From the NCBI RefSeq assembly GCF_963675165.1, contig NC_087384.1, positions 2,068,501-2,132,500 of the forward strand: a stretch of 64,000 bases of DNA, in the 5' to 3' direction. Position numbers and translations under genes: made by a program. This document shows positions 21,989 to 33,176 of the stretch, in pieces (positions within the stretch are counted from its first letter, which is position 1; every line of letters starts with the position of its first letter). Below the pieces are notes generated by a model, which saw only the letters and a program-made list of their open reading frames with translations, was not told where the DNA came from and ran no database searches. This DNA comes from Halichondria panicea (lineage: Eukaryota > Porifera > Demospongiae > Suberitida > Halichondriidae).

Positions 21989-24309
21989 TTTGTGTTGTCA
22001 GCCTCTGCTCTTTCATAATATAAGAGTTTGATTTTTCTTGCTGTTTCTTCAGGTTCACTTTCTTGTCCCCTTACGTACAAAAACGCGAATTTCCGATCAG
22101 CATCCTCTCTCTGTATTCCACACTACTGTCGGGCTCGCTCATGCTCACCCCAAATATGTGCAAGCATGCATGCATGCATGGCTCGTAATTTTGTGTTTGC
22201 CTCAGGTTCTCTACAGGATCGAGTAACAGAGTTTCATAATGATATCCTGAAGTCACACCCAGATAGAGTAAGTCCCAGAATTCTATAAACTACCGTATAC
22301 ACACACTTAACGCGCACAAATTAAATTACAGGTAAAGGTGCTCATCAAAAGATTCAAAGCATGGAGAAACGAAATATGGCTTCCTGACTCACCAAGTGGT
22401 GGTCGCCCAAAATCTATATTCCTTTCATTCCTTGTTATAATCTCATACAACAGTGCACCAGAGTCTTATAAACAAGCCAGAAGACCGCGAACATTAGCAA
22501 AATGGTATAAAGTTATTTAGAAAGCATAACATATAATAATAATTACCACATGCATGCATGCAGGATGACAAAAAATTTGCAACGTCTTGCCAGTGAAAAA
22601 AGTTCAAGTTTGGAGTAAGTATAATTATATAATAGTAACGATCATTCTCAATAATATACACGTATCTATAATGCACATCGAAATTATTTGGCAGCCTCCA
22701 GGTTCCTGGGCAGAACCCTTTAATTATGGAAAAGTACAGCGATATCCTTCCCAAACCGCCACGCATCCTTGATCCAGCCAATCCCTTCAAGAACTTTTAT
22801 CGACAAGGCCTCGGGGAAGTAGAACCGAGCGGGGGAGAAGACATTAAAAAACGATGGGAGATATTTGCAAAGAAAATTAAAACACTTAATCTTGTGATGA
22901 ACATCACATAGGTCATTTATATAGTATGTTATACTATTATGTCATTTAGCCTTACAAGCACATGTCTCAATGCAGCTATACGTAACAGTGCCTTTAGTCT
23001 AGAGAGTAATTTTGCTCCTATGTAAATATTTTGTGATTTAGAACATTTCTAAGAAATTCTGCTGTTACCATTGTGTAGGAAAAATCACATATTCAAAAAT
23101 ATTTCTATGGTAACCAAAGGTGATGGGTATAATTATGTGGTGGTTTATATAACACCAACATAATTATTTCTATAGTGGACAATCGCTTAGCAATGGAAAA
23201 GACCAATCGTCGCCAGCTAAGGTCTGGAACTCTGGCACAACATTTCTGAGAATAGTTTGCTTAACATAATTTATTATTATAATTTTGTTTAGCCTATACG
23301 TAAGTACACACACTGATCACTACTCCATTACTATAAGTTTTTGTTTTTTGAGTGTCTTTTCGCTTAGCGATGGAGCTAAAGCAAACTTGTCGGCTAAGAT
23401 CTAATTTTTCACAACATGAAATTGACTATCTTCTGGTAGCAGCAACTTCATTGAAAACTTGAGATATTGAGGTTAGATCGTAAGTGCTCTGTTTCTGTGA
23501 CGTCAAAGACAAACCGCGATGCTAATGATGTTATACTGCATGGCTTGTAATCTATGAATTTCCTAACTAAGAATCGTGTGGGCAGTGACCAATACCTACC
23601 ATAATGTTAACGAAGCCATTTCACAGATGTATTGATGTCAATGAAACGTCCCTCTAAGATGGCTGCTCCACACACAGTATATAGATAGAGAAAGTAGCAC
23701 TTAGCTATCCACAGCCTCATAGAAGTGTTTCACACTCCTAGCTGGGCATAATTATGCATGCAAAGTAAGTTGCTAATACATTTACACCAACAAGTGAGAG
23801 AACATATTTACTCTAGGCTATAAAGGCACTCTACTGTATAATAGGATGTTTACTATCTCAGGTAGGTTAAGGACTGGGACCTCCCGATTGAATAGTCTGC
23901 ACAAACCTTTGAACTACCTACTACACTAAAAATTCAGCGTGCAATTACCTGTTGAGTAATAATTATACACGCTGTCAATGACAACATAATGTTTTGAATA
24001 ACGGCCACGGCTGAATGTTAAGAAAACTGCAGAGAACTTCATCATAAACAATTAGAAATCAATAGTATGGTACTCGTGCAATAAGTACTCATAACAAGCA
24101 CTGCATGGCAAGGTTAATAGTTTAACTTAATAGCACTCGGCTACGACTTGTGCAATTAGAAGCCTTGACATTGCTTATTAATCCCATATTGCACTATTAA
24201 CCATACTATACTTATTGACAGCCTAACATAATCAAAAACTATAAGCAATGCACATGCACACACAAATCCAGAGTGAACTATAACAGTATGATAGATACCA
24301 TGCACAATA

Positions 24310-24844
24310 CAGTAGAACCTCGCTAATCCGGACCTTTTTAGTTTGAAACCTCGCAAATCTGGCAAACTGAAAGAGGAGGGGCTGTCAGTAAAATAGACTA
24401 CTGCGCATGCACAATCTAACTTAATTGCTTTGCTGAATCAGAACTGCTCAAAACATTGGTCACTGCAAAGAAAAGGAAGAGCCAGAGAGCTCACAAGACT
24501 CACTGTATTGGAGAGAAAGTTGAGATAAAAGACTATTCTAGCTAGCAGCTTCCCTTCTGGCCACAGTACATATGTACATTCGTTACTGATATTCATAATC
24601 AATTACCGTTAATCCGGAAATGTCATGTATTCAGATAGGCTCTGGTCCGGCTCTATTCTGATTAGCGAGGTTCTACTGCATGTACTGATTATGCAGTTAC
24701 CAAAAAACTCGACATGGCCATATACATAATTAATTGACAACTGATAATCAGTACATGCAGTAGAACCTCGCTAATCAGAATAGAGCCGGACCAGAGCCTA
24801 TCTGAATACATGACATTTCCGGATTAACGGTAATTGATTATGAA
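24310..24844. mobile_element. CAGTAGAACCTCG element (copy 2) plus a long perfect foldback
   Basis: 24310-24678 is bounded by CAGTAGAACCTCGCTAATCC and its mirror, matching the copy at 9288. Its right end is then repeated in inverse orientation: 24592-24692 is almost exactly the reverse complement of 24744-24844, with a loop of about 50 bp. The arms are about 100 bp with hardly a mismatch, so either the event is recent or gene conversion keeps them identical. Confidence 0.85.
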
Positions 24845-25214
24845 CAGAAGTTAACTATCTATGGGCTGTCATAGCGGTGAAGCTGTGATAGATTGAAGTT
24901 TCCACAGGGTGTCATATAGGATTTTGAAGTGTAGAGGGGGGAAATAAGAAAAGTAACCAGAACATTTTGCTAAAAAAAGGTCAACTGTTATTTTAATACC
25001 CTATATGTAAAATTGCCAGCTATGGACACTCAGTCATAAAACTTGTACCTGAATGCAAAAAAGGGGGGGGATTGGAGCTAGGGGGGTATCCCCCTTTCCC
25101 CCCGTATGACACCCTGTTCCAACATAATATAATTATACCCCGGAATCATAGATCTATCAAGCCAAAATTCGTAGGAAAACTGAGCATGGTGCAAGATCTT
25201 ACTTAGCTACATAA

Positions 25215-25452
25215 TACCGTATAGCGCGAAATTTTCGAGGCACTTATATTTCGTGGATTGGCCTCTAAAAGCCATTTCGTTGCACAATGTTCGCGGAATG
25301 ACTGCTTACCGGAAGCCACGCCTTTAAATATTTGCATGATAGCAGATAATTCTTATTAACGAACACTTTTCGTGGATTTAATTTTCGTGTAGAATTCCAA
25401 CCCACGAAATCCGCGAAAATTAAGCCCCTCGAAAATTTCGCGCTATACGGTA
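25215..25452. mobile_element. TACCGTATAGCG MITE with 9-bp target duplication
   Basis: The terminal repeats TACCGTATAGCGCGAAATTT and its exact mirror bound 238 bp. GCTACATAA occurs directly on both sides (25206-25214 and 25453-25461), a perfect 9-bp duplication. Diverged relatives: 3978-4150, 45003-45205, 54966-55190 and 56581-56798. Non-coding. Confidence 0.9.
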
Positions 25453-26499
25453 GCTACATAAAACTGGATGTGTGAACATTATGTTATAGATATATACATG
25501 GGCATGAGGTATCTATATGTGTTATAGTGTCCCATATCACGAGGGCTTTGCCCGAGGGATGAGGGACACTATAACCATAGATACCGAACACACATGTGCT
25601 AACTGATTTAGATCCCACTTTTTATTGGCTGCCTCAGGCAAGAAGTGTATCTATAAAAGCAGCAAGCCTTAGCAACAACTTTATTTTTGAAAATGTCCTG
25701 TTCTGACAAGCTAGATGATTTCTGCTTCTCTGCTAATTGCATTGGCCTTGCTTCAACATTGGAAAACTAGTGACTCCACCTTGTGCAGGAAGCGCTCTGC
25801 AACAAATGAGCCCAGCCTCCTCTTTTCTCTGCACTCAAGCCCCACCCACCCCAGCTCAAGCTTCTCTTCTGATCTGTACGGCTAGCCTGTAGCTAGCAAG
25901 GAACAGCTTGCAGCAATGCTACAGTGCACTATCGTTCCCAAAAAGACACAGGAGTCTACTGAAGTAAACAATTTGAAACATGGCTGCAGGATAGAAACAG
26001 AAGTCAGGAGGACGAAGTTTACAAAATAATGCTACAAGTTGAAGACATGCTTTCATGCTTGTGACAATGGACCCAGAACTGTTAAAATCATTGGCTCTTA
26101 GTGTTCCTCGTAGAGACAAGAAAAGATACTGGGGAACTCTACCATCAACCCAGCAAACGCTATAGAAACTGGTAGTGAAAAAACTGAACAGCCATATAGC
26201 TAATTATCATGCAGCTACAGCTATTATTATTTCTGTACATTCAAAAAATTATATACTTGTACTTTATACCCTCAAGCTTATAATTCCCTGGGAAACTATG
26301 AGATTATGGCTCATAATTCCCTGCTAAACACACACAAGTGGGATCTAAAATTATTATAGAGCAAGACGTTATTTAAATGTTATTACTTTATGCATTAACA
26401 CATTAGGTAAGGTCATTAACCAGACATCCATAACTAAGATCAACAGCTACAGCTAGCTAAAGCGATACACATGCATGCACTACACAAGGCCATGTGACA

Positions 26500-28920
26500 A
26501 TGTCACTGGCTCTAGCTGGCAGTACCAATAATAATATGAGAAACAGCACCTATGAGCAAAGCTAGTAGAGTGAGGGCTCCAATCAAAGATGTAACAGCAT
26601 TATTTTGTGAAAAGACAGAGTGCACTGTTTTTCTGCTCTAGCAGTCTACTCTGGACATAAGCATATCTGAAGTATACCTTGGAGGGTCCCTGGGGCAAGA
26701 GACAAGTCTGCCTGCACATTTTGTTGATCTATGCATCTATTCACCAAGTACGAACTACACTGAGAACAAATGCAGCATTCATGCTATAATCACGTTGTGC
26801 ATTAGCATTATTATATATCCATGCTAACCCTATACAAAGGCTCACACACAGACTGAGAATATTGTTAATCTATAATTGTACATGTACTATATACTTTGTT
26901 ATTACCCGAGCCCATACTGCGGCCACAGCAAGTATAGTAGTTCGTTGGTTTATCTGTTTGTAATTTCTGAGCCTGCTCACCTGGATGCCATAGCGGTGGG
27001 TTTACAGCGTGCATGAATAGCCTTCACATAATTATAACAAGTTATTGGTTTTAAAGGTAGCATATTTTGGTTCGTTGTCGAATAAAAGTGAGCAAAATCT
27101 AACTTGCTCATTAGTTGGTTAGCTATAGCTACACTATACATTCGAGGTACGTATTTTCAGCTGAAGCTAGGGATCCTTAGAAATAATGGAAGTCTGGGGT
27201 CCCTAAGTAGAAAGCTAGAATTGTGGTTTGTTGCTTTTTTAGCCTCAAAACATTATAACTATAGCCCCATAATTATATCTAAAACTCCAGGCTTTTTTCC
27301 TAACTTTGCTGTGATCCTAGTCCACAATGAATGTCTCATACAGCGTATGATACACTACTAAAACTCTGTTCTCAAAAGTTTCAGCATGCCTCTAGCTCCT
27401 GTAATATTTGCTGCTTAACCAGCATTTATTGTACAACACTATTTTGGTTGGTATAGATCTTTATTATTCATGTCATCAGCCGAGGGTTAGCACTTCAGTG
27501 CTCTATATCTTATGCATTTTGGCATCTTTCTATACAGGTCTGCATCCGAGCAGGAAGGAGGTATCTGAGGAGCGCACGCATGCAGTACAAATTTATATTA
27601 CTAGGCAGAACAATCAAGTGCCTATAAGGCACTCTATTACAGACATACAGAACATTGAGAGGTTGTACCACGGCTGGCGTTTCGAAACCTCTAACCTGAA
27701 CATTGATTTACAACTCATGCAGTCTTTAATGAAAGAAACAAAATTTAGAGGATTTGTACAGCTATCTCAAAGGAATGCAATCAAAGAGCAGGAAAATGTG
27801 CCCGTCTCCTATTTCTATTGTTGTATATGATATTATACTTCCTCTACTATACACACATGAAGTCAGGTTTTGCTGCGGACTATTCAAGTATAAGACCACA
27901 ACAAGTACGAAATTATTACTTCGTATATATACAGCATGTCACATGAAATTTATTTACAGGTAAAAACGCTCATAAAAAGATTTAAGGCATGGAGAAACAG
28001 AACATGGGACAAGCAGAAAAATGGTTACCCCAAATTCTACCTTTTGTATATGCTCGCACTGATATATCCTACAAACATGCACCTGTTGAGTTAGCACAGG
28101 CAGAATCACTAGAAGAACTGGCAAAATGGTGGGTGGGCTATTAATTTAGAAAACTTTCCATGCACGTTTTTCTCTTAAGGGATATCAAGAAGCTGGTGAA
28201 GAATATTGCTAAAAATCAAGACTTATATAGAGTGAGTTGCTTTACCATTTACTATACTATAATTTATGTATAATATTATACAGTGCAACATATGCACCGG
28301 TTGAGTTAGCCCGCACAGAATCAGGGAAATTAGGAACTGGAAAAATGGTGGATGGTCTGCTATTGATACTATGGACATGCAGAATTCTTTTCACTTACTT
28401 GCTTATAGAATTATGACCAAGGATATCAAGAAGCTGGTGAAGAGTATTGCTATAAACGCACAACAATGTGTATGTACCATAATAAACACATAACGTATAC
28501 TATAGCTATAGACAACAAAGATTGCAATTGCATTAGCTAAGTAATATGCACTTCTTAATTCCTTTATTATACAGGCAAGGAGCACCAAAAACTCAGTGAT
28601 ACATTTAGAGATCGAAATCCTCACATAATTGTATATACATCTACATCCAAATAATTGTGTATACAGACACACACAATATAGCTACAACGCTCTATTAATA
28701 CAGCATTCACGTCCCTGGGGAAAACCATGGATATAAGTACAGCCGGTATACGTACACGAGAAGCCATGATCATTGACCGGTCTATAACCCGTACAAGAAC
28801 CTCTACAAACATGCATGGCGTCTGTCAGATTGAGCCACAAAAGAGAGACTCGTTTCCCAAGAGATGGCAGCTGTTTCTCAGAAAGATCCATCTTATATAC
28901 ATCTAACTGTTGACTTCTAA
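26500..28920 (+). pseudogene. Decayed OAS-like gene E (class 2, relative of K)
   Basis: Exons align with gene K: exon 1 from 26500 (frameshifted, donor deleted), exon 2 26642-26747, exon 3 from about 27540, exon 4 from about 27870 (truncated), exon 5 27961-28128, exon 6 about 28178-28235, exon 7 about 28712-28920. A 3-bp deletion in exon 2 removes the first ligand of D-x-D (K: H-F-D-V-D; E: H-F-V-D). Exon 3 shifts frame right after N-I-D-L-Q-L. Exon 5 has a 2-bp insertion, and the exon 5-end/exon 6 region is duplicated (about 28290-28470). Exon 7 is scrambled. It cannot make an active enzyme. Confidence 0.85.
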
Positions 28921-29207
28921 TCATTTTTCTCTTGGACCCTGTGTACATTTATAACATTTACAAGAACAAGATTAAGGGTGACCTGCTGACTCAATAAAAC
29001 AAAAGTTCCAAGAATGAATGATTATTCCATCTTTTTTGTTTACTGCAGACAACGTTATTCATATTTCTCAGGTAACGTGCACAATGCATGCGTGATTTTC
29101 ATTAGAGCAACGTACACACCCATAATCAGTACTATAAGAGTAATGGTCCTGACTATCTATGCACAAAGCATCCTATATAATAGTTCTAACACAACACCAA
29201 ACGAAAA

Positions 29208-30708
29208 ATGGCACTAGAACTGGCAGCAAAAGTGGAGCATGTACTAAGATCGGTAAGATCCGTATAATAATTATTATATGCAAGTGTTTTTGGCGATTTG
29301 GCAAATCAGGTGAGGTTTGCCAAATTTGTCAAAATAAAAAAAAAATGTTGTCAAATATAGCGTACACTATAAGCAATTTCCAAATGTGTAGCAAGCCGTG
29401 CAGAGCAGAATCGGAATAACTATTTCTGAGGTTGTTCTCGGAGGATCAGTGGCTTATGGAACCGCAGTCCAGGGGAACTATGATGTGGATTTGGTTGCAT
29501 TCTCACCAAGTCAGTGACTGATATTACAACAGCACAACAAACTAGAACACATGCACGTACATATCACATAATAACTATAATTATATGTATAATTCTATAT
29601 GTACATGCATAGCATCACATTTTTAAATCAGACATACATGCATAATTATATTTAACACAAAGTTGTGTTCAATTAGTCTTCTTAAATCAGGTCTTCACCC
29701 AAAACAAGGGAAAGTGTCTGAAGATGGGTACAGCACAATACTAGCCAAACTCAAGATATACCTTCTAGAGCACCTAACTGGGAGATATATACCCCAAAAA
29801 ATGGAGAAGCAATTTCATGGCTGGCGCTTTACTGCTAACTACTTGCAAGTTGATTTGCAGATCAGCCCTCAATGGGAGGACCCTAACCTGGAAGACATGT
29901 ATTCCTACATGAGAGACATGCATCCGGACAGGAGAATCTTGTATAGCTATATACGATATTATGGCTAAAGCTATTATATATGAATGCATTATATACGTAC
30001 AGGTTTTCTTGTGGAACAGCCAAGTACAAAAACTCCTTAATGGAGGGCCAGCCGAGAAGGGTAACTATATTAAAGTATATACTAGGTGCATGTATATTAT
30101 TGTCTATAGCAACAATTAATAATTAATCTACCTGCAGGCAAAGATACTTATCAAAAGAATCAAAGTGTGGAGAGACTCCATTTGGGATGGAAAAGTCAAT
30201 GGATGCCCAAAGTCTTTCTTTCTTAGCATTCTTGTGCTCATCTCCTATCATCGAGCTCCACAGCATCTACTCAGTGATGCAACTCCATTGAAAACCCTTG
30301 CAAAATGGTAATTAAACTCTAAGCTCCGTATATATACTAAAACTCTTACTAAACTATTGAATAATACATTGTACAGGGTGGCAAGAGATATACAGGAACT
30401 TGTGCAACATATTCGAATGGACCCAAACCTGGAGTAAGTCGAAATCAGAGTCCTATACAGCTATATAGTATTACCATGACAATCCCTATAGCCTCCATGT
30501 TCCCGGGGAGAACCAAGTGATTATGAGAAAGTATAGTCACTGCCTTCCTGACAAGCCACGCATCATTGACCCGGCCAACCCCTTCAAGAACTTCTACAAA
30601 CAGGGTCTCTGTCAGATTGAGCCTCAAAAGAGCGACTCGTGTGAGAAACGATGGGACATATTTGCAAGACAGATCGCAAGCCTCAACCTGGTGATGAATG
30701 TCGTGTAG
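29208..30708 (+). CDS. OAS-like nucleotidyltransferase, gene F (class 2, seven exons)
   Basis: Exons 29208-29252, 29392-29509, 29691-29940, 30003-30060, 30138-30307, 30377-30433 and 30492-30708 join in phase to 304 codons plus TAG. Exon 2 has G-G-S-V-A-Y-G-T and D-V-D; exon 3 starts S-L-H-P and carries the third Asp in Q-V-D-L-Q-I-S-P; exon 5 has K-R-I-K-V-W-R-D, a variant of the usual K-A-W-R-N; exon 7 has V-P-G-E-N and I-I-D-P-A-N-P. Exon 1 is very short (15 codons), so the N-terminus is trimmed relative to its paralogs; the true start could be further upstream. The catalytic residues suggest an active nucleotidyltransferase. Confidence 0.87.
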
Positions 30709-30867
30709 CCTAGTGGCATACTTATAAGATACTATAATACTTTTATTCTACTGTGTTATTAGTAAATTAATAGTGTTGTGGTATTGTGTAAACATTATGA
30801 CAATTATTATTAGTACATAATTAATAATTGAACACTCGCCACCCCCAAGTGCTTTGATATTACCTAT

Positions 30868-30972
30868 GGATACCGAAGATTATCACGAGTCTGTGCCAGT
30901 AACTGCACGAGTGCCTGCAAGGCACGAGTGACAGTTACTATAGGCACGGACGAGTGATAATCATCAGTATCC
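30868..30972. repeat. Imperfect inverted repeat behind gene F
   Basis: GGATACCGAAGATTATCACG at the left is mirrored by GTGATAATCATCAGTATCC at the right. The inner parts (GCCAGTAACTGC and CAGTTACTATAGGC) pair too, around a GCACGAGTG-rich centre. About 105 bp. It could fold as a cruciform; class unknown. Confidence 0.7.
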
Positions 30973-31460
30973 ATGGGATAATGCTTAGCAACCAAAATGC
31001 AGGTTAAATCTGCGCATGCGCGACATGCGATTGCTTTGTCAACCTGAAGGATGTGTATATAGCAACAAAATAGAGTTTCTCCCAGTTGAAGACGAGTTTA
31101 AGAGAAAGAAGACGGCTAGCTAAAAGACAAAGAAATAAGACTCTATAGAACACCAGGAGAGCTTGCAGAAGGCTACTAAAAGATTTGTAGAGAAGTTATA
31201 CTTTACTGTATCAGAAATATAAAGTAAATTCATTGCGACTATTACTTTAGAAAGTCAGAATTTATATTTTATTCACTATGCATTTATATATTTTATTCAC
31301 CAACCAAACAGTCCCTATCAGAAATACACTGTTCAATAATTATATGCTGGCTAGTTTCAAATCTAAGACCTAGATGCTACCAAGTTTGTATTTTTCAGAA
31401 AGGGAAAAGAAGGAATGGTGGGATAAATAGAGAAAGGAAGTGAGGCCTTTCTATAAAAAA

Positions 31461-33176
31461 ATGAGACCCTTCTATCAAAAAAAAAATGAAAAGGTGCTCG
31501 AGATAAAGGCGGGGGCTGAAGATACAAAGGAGGTTACGATAAAAGATGCCCGGTCATACGTGATGAAACAAGTAGTGGACATATTACAAGATGTAAGCTG
31601 AAATCTGACCAGTTTCTTTGCACTAAATCAGCTTCAATATTATTTTTGCAGAAAGGGGAGTTTTAAAAAAAGTTAGATATAAAAACTAATGAGGTGTATG
31701 GAAATGGGTCTCTGAAGCAAGCAACCACAGTGCCTGGAAATTTTAACATTGATTTGGTTCTCTTCTTAGAGAGTAAGTATACATAATCGTTACAGGCAAG
31801 CCAACTATAATTATATCAAAATTTACGAAATATTATATTCAGCTTTGTGACAGATTATGCTTACTATAATACAGAGATAATATTATATCAAGGGCGAATA
31901 AATTAAAGAGGGTATATGCAACAGCAAAACAGCAGAATTCAAATTGTCCATGGGCAAATGAATGTGCACAAATAATTTATGATAAAGGTAGAAATTTTTA
32001 TTTTCACATTCGTCCGCCCACGATTTTTGAATTCTGCTCACCACCGTGTACTATAGATAGTCACTTGCACGCCCTCTCTTTTTTTATACGCCCTTGCTAT
32101 TACTATAATTACAAAATATCTACAGGTTTTACAACTGAAGATTATCTTGCTAACAACGGCTATCCTGAGAAGCTGGAAGAAATCAACAAACACATCAAAG
32201 AAAAACTTAAAGACAACTATCAATGCATTGAAATAAAGAAAACGGAAAAGAAAACATACACAGAGCTCATTTTTAACTTCATGCCCCCACCAAGGACAAT
32301 TGTATGGAGAGTATCAGAGTGACTTTAATGCTTTTTCCATTCTGGAAGGATACATCTACATGTACTAAAAAGCTCTTTGATTTGATTTCGGCACAGGATT
32401 CTTGGGAGAAGAAGCAGCTGTAAGTTTTTGAGATATTTATATCCTGAAGTTCTATATGCACCTATACCTATATAAAGCCTCTTCCCTGGTGTCATCAAAC
32501 TCCAGACACAGTATATATACGGAAAGTTGACAATGATCACAGAGTTTGTCAGAAAGTAAGAGTTAGTCTATTGTGATTGTCAATAATGTTTCTTTTATAT
32601 ACATGTAGATACACGTCCTAATTCAGAGGGAAAAAGCATGGAGAGACATTTAAACATGGCCCGAGGACCGTGATGACCAGGTACTTCAAAGACCTAACTC
32701 ATACCTGATTTCCATGCTAGTTATCAAGGCGTACTATGAAGTACCAGAGACAGAAAAAGGCAATAAATTGAAATTTTATGCCACCAAGTAATTATCATCT
32801 TAATTTATCATTCCTACTTTACATTCTATATAACAACAGGGTGACCAAAACGTTTATAAGTATCGTAAAAAGATTAGGACAACTTTATGACTGGGAGTAA
32901 GATTTTACTGTAATATACGTGCAATGGCTGTGACACTATATACCTTTTGTGCATCCATGCATGCAGTGAATTGGATGAACCTATAGAGACAAGAGTTTGG
33001 TTGCCATTAGAATTAAATATGCCTGCCTCCTTCCTGCTCCGTGGTGGCTGATTGACCCCGCCAACCCTGCCAACAATGTGTACGTCAGTGGTATGTCTGG
33101 TCGGAGGAAAGACAAAGGATGGCAGACATTCGTGAAGAAAGTGAACACCATTGACCTCACCAAAGACGTTGCATGA
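31461..33176 (+). pseudogene. Divergent decayed OAS-like gene G
   Basis: Recognisable exons: 1 (31461-31592), 2 (31652-31772), 3 (32126-32419), 5 (32609-32787), 6 (32840-32896), 7 (32967-33176); exon 4 is unclear (about 32506-32555). Lesions: TAA in exon 2 (31664-31666), a one-base shift near 32285, TAA in exon 5 (after W-R-D-I), and a shift in exon 7 before L-I-D-P-A-N-P. The first metal ligand is Asn (N-I-D) and the third acid is Thr (I-R-V-T-L-M-L-F-P). It shares V-Y-V-S-G-M-S-G-R-R with the orphan exon at 9.94 kb, so the two may mark a third, extinct class. Confidence 0.8.
31889..32095. mobile_element. AAGGGCG inverted-repeat MITE, copy 2, in intron 2 of G
   Basis: Starts AAGGGCGAATAAA and ends TTTTATACGCCCTT. 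The inner arms CAGAATTCAAATTGTCC and GATTTTTGAATTCTG also pair. It is more diverged than the copy at 14270-14488. Confidence 0.75.

Larger units (their letters stand above)
20246..22911 (+). pseudogene. OAS-like gene D (class 2) with a single frameshift in exon 4
   Basis: Exons 20246-20329, 20389-20506, 21142-21388, 22207-22268 (approximate), 22332-22504, 22564-22614 and 22695-22911. Exon 2 has G-G-S-V-A-H-G-T and D-I-D; exon 3 has Q-V-D-L-S-L-S-P; exon 5 has K-R-F-K-A-W-R-N; exon 7 has V-P-G-Q-N-P and I-L-D-P-A-N-P. Exon 4 is about 62 bp where every other copy has 58, and cannot be read through in the required phase: TAA follows S-N-R-V-S. One extra base would explain it. All other residues look functional, so this is either a young pseudogene, a sequence error or an unconventional splice. 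Introns 2 (635 bp) and 3 (about 820 bp) are long and hold repeat inserts. Confidence 0.75.
22912..26499. other. Intergenic stretch, repeat-rich, no gene seen
   Basis: Contains an inverted copy (about 23000-23200) of the 13690-13890 segment, the foldback at 24310-24844 and the MITE at 25215-25452. A minus-strand open frame at 25919-26119 shows nothing recognisable. Around 25530-25590 a short inverted pair (ATAGTGTCCC and GGGACACTAT) occurs. Confidence 0.5.

Noticed and set aside
27408-27830. 140-codon frame taken as an independent gene
   Set aside because: It is the frameshifted exon 3 of pseudogene E joined to intron sequence.
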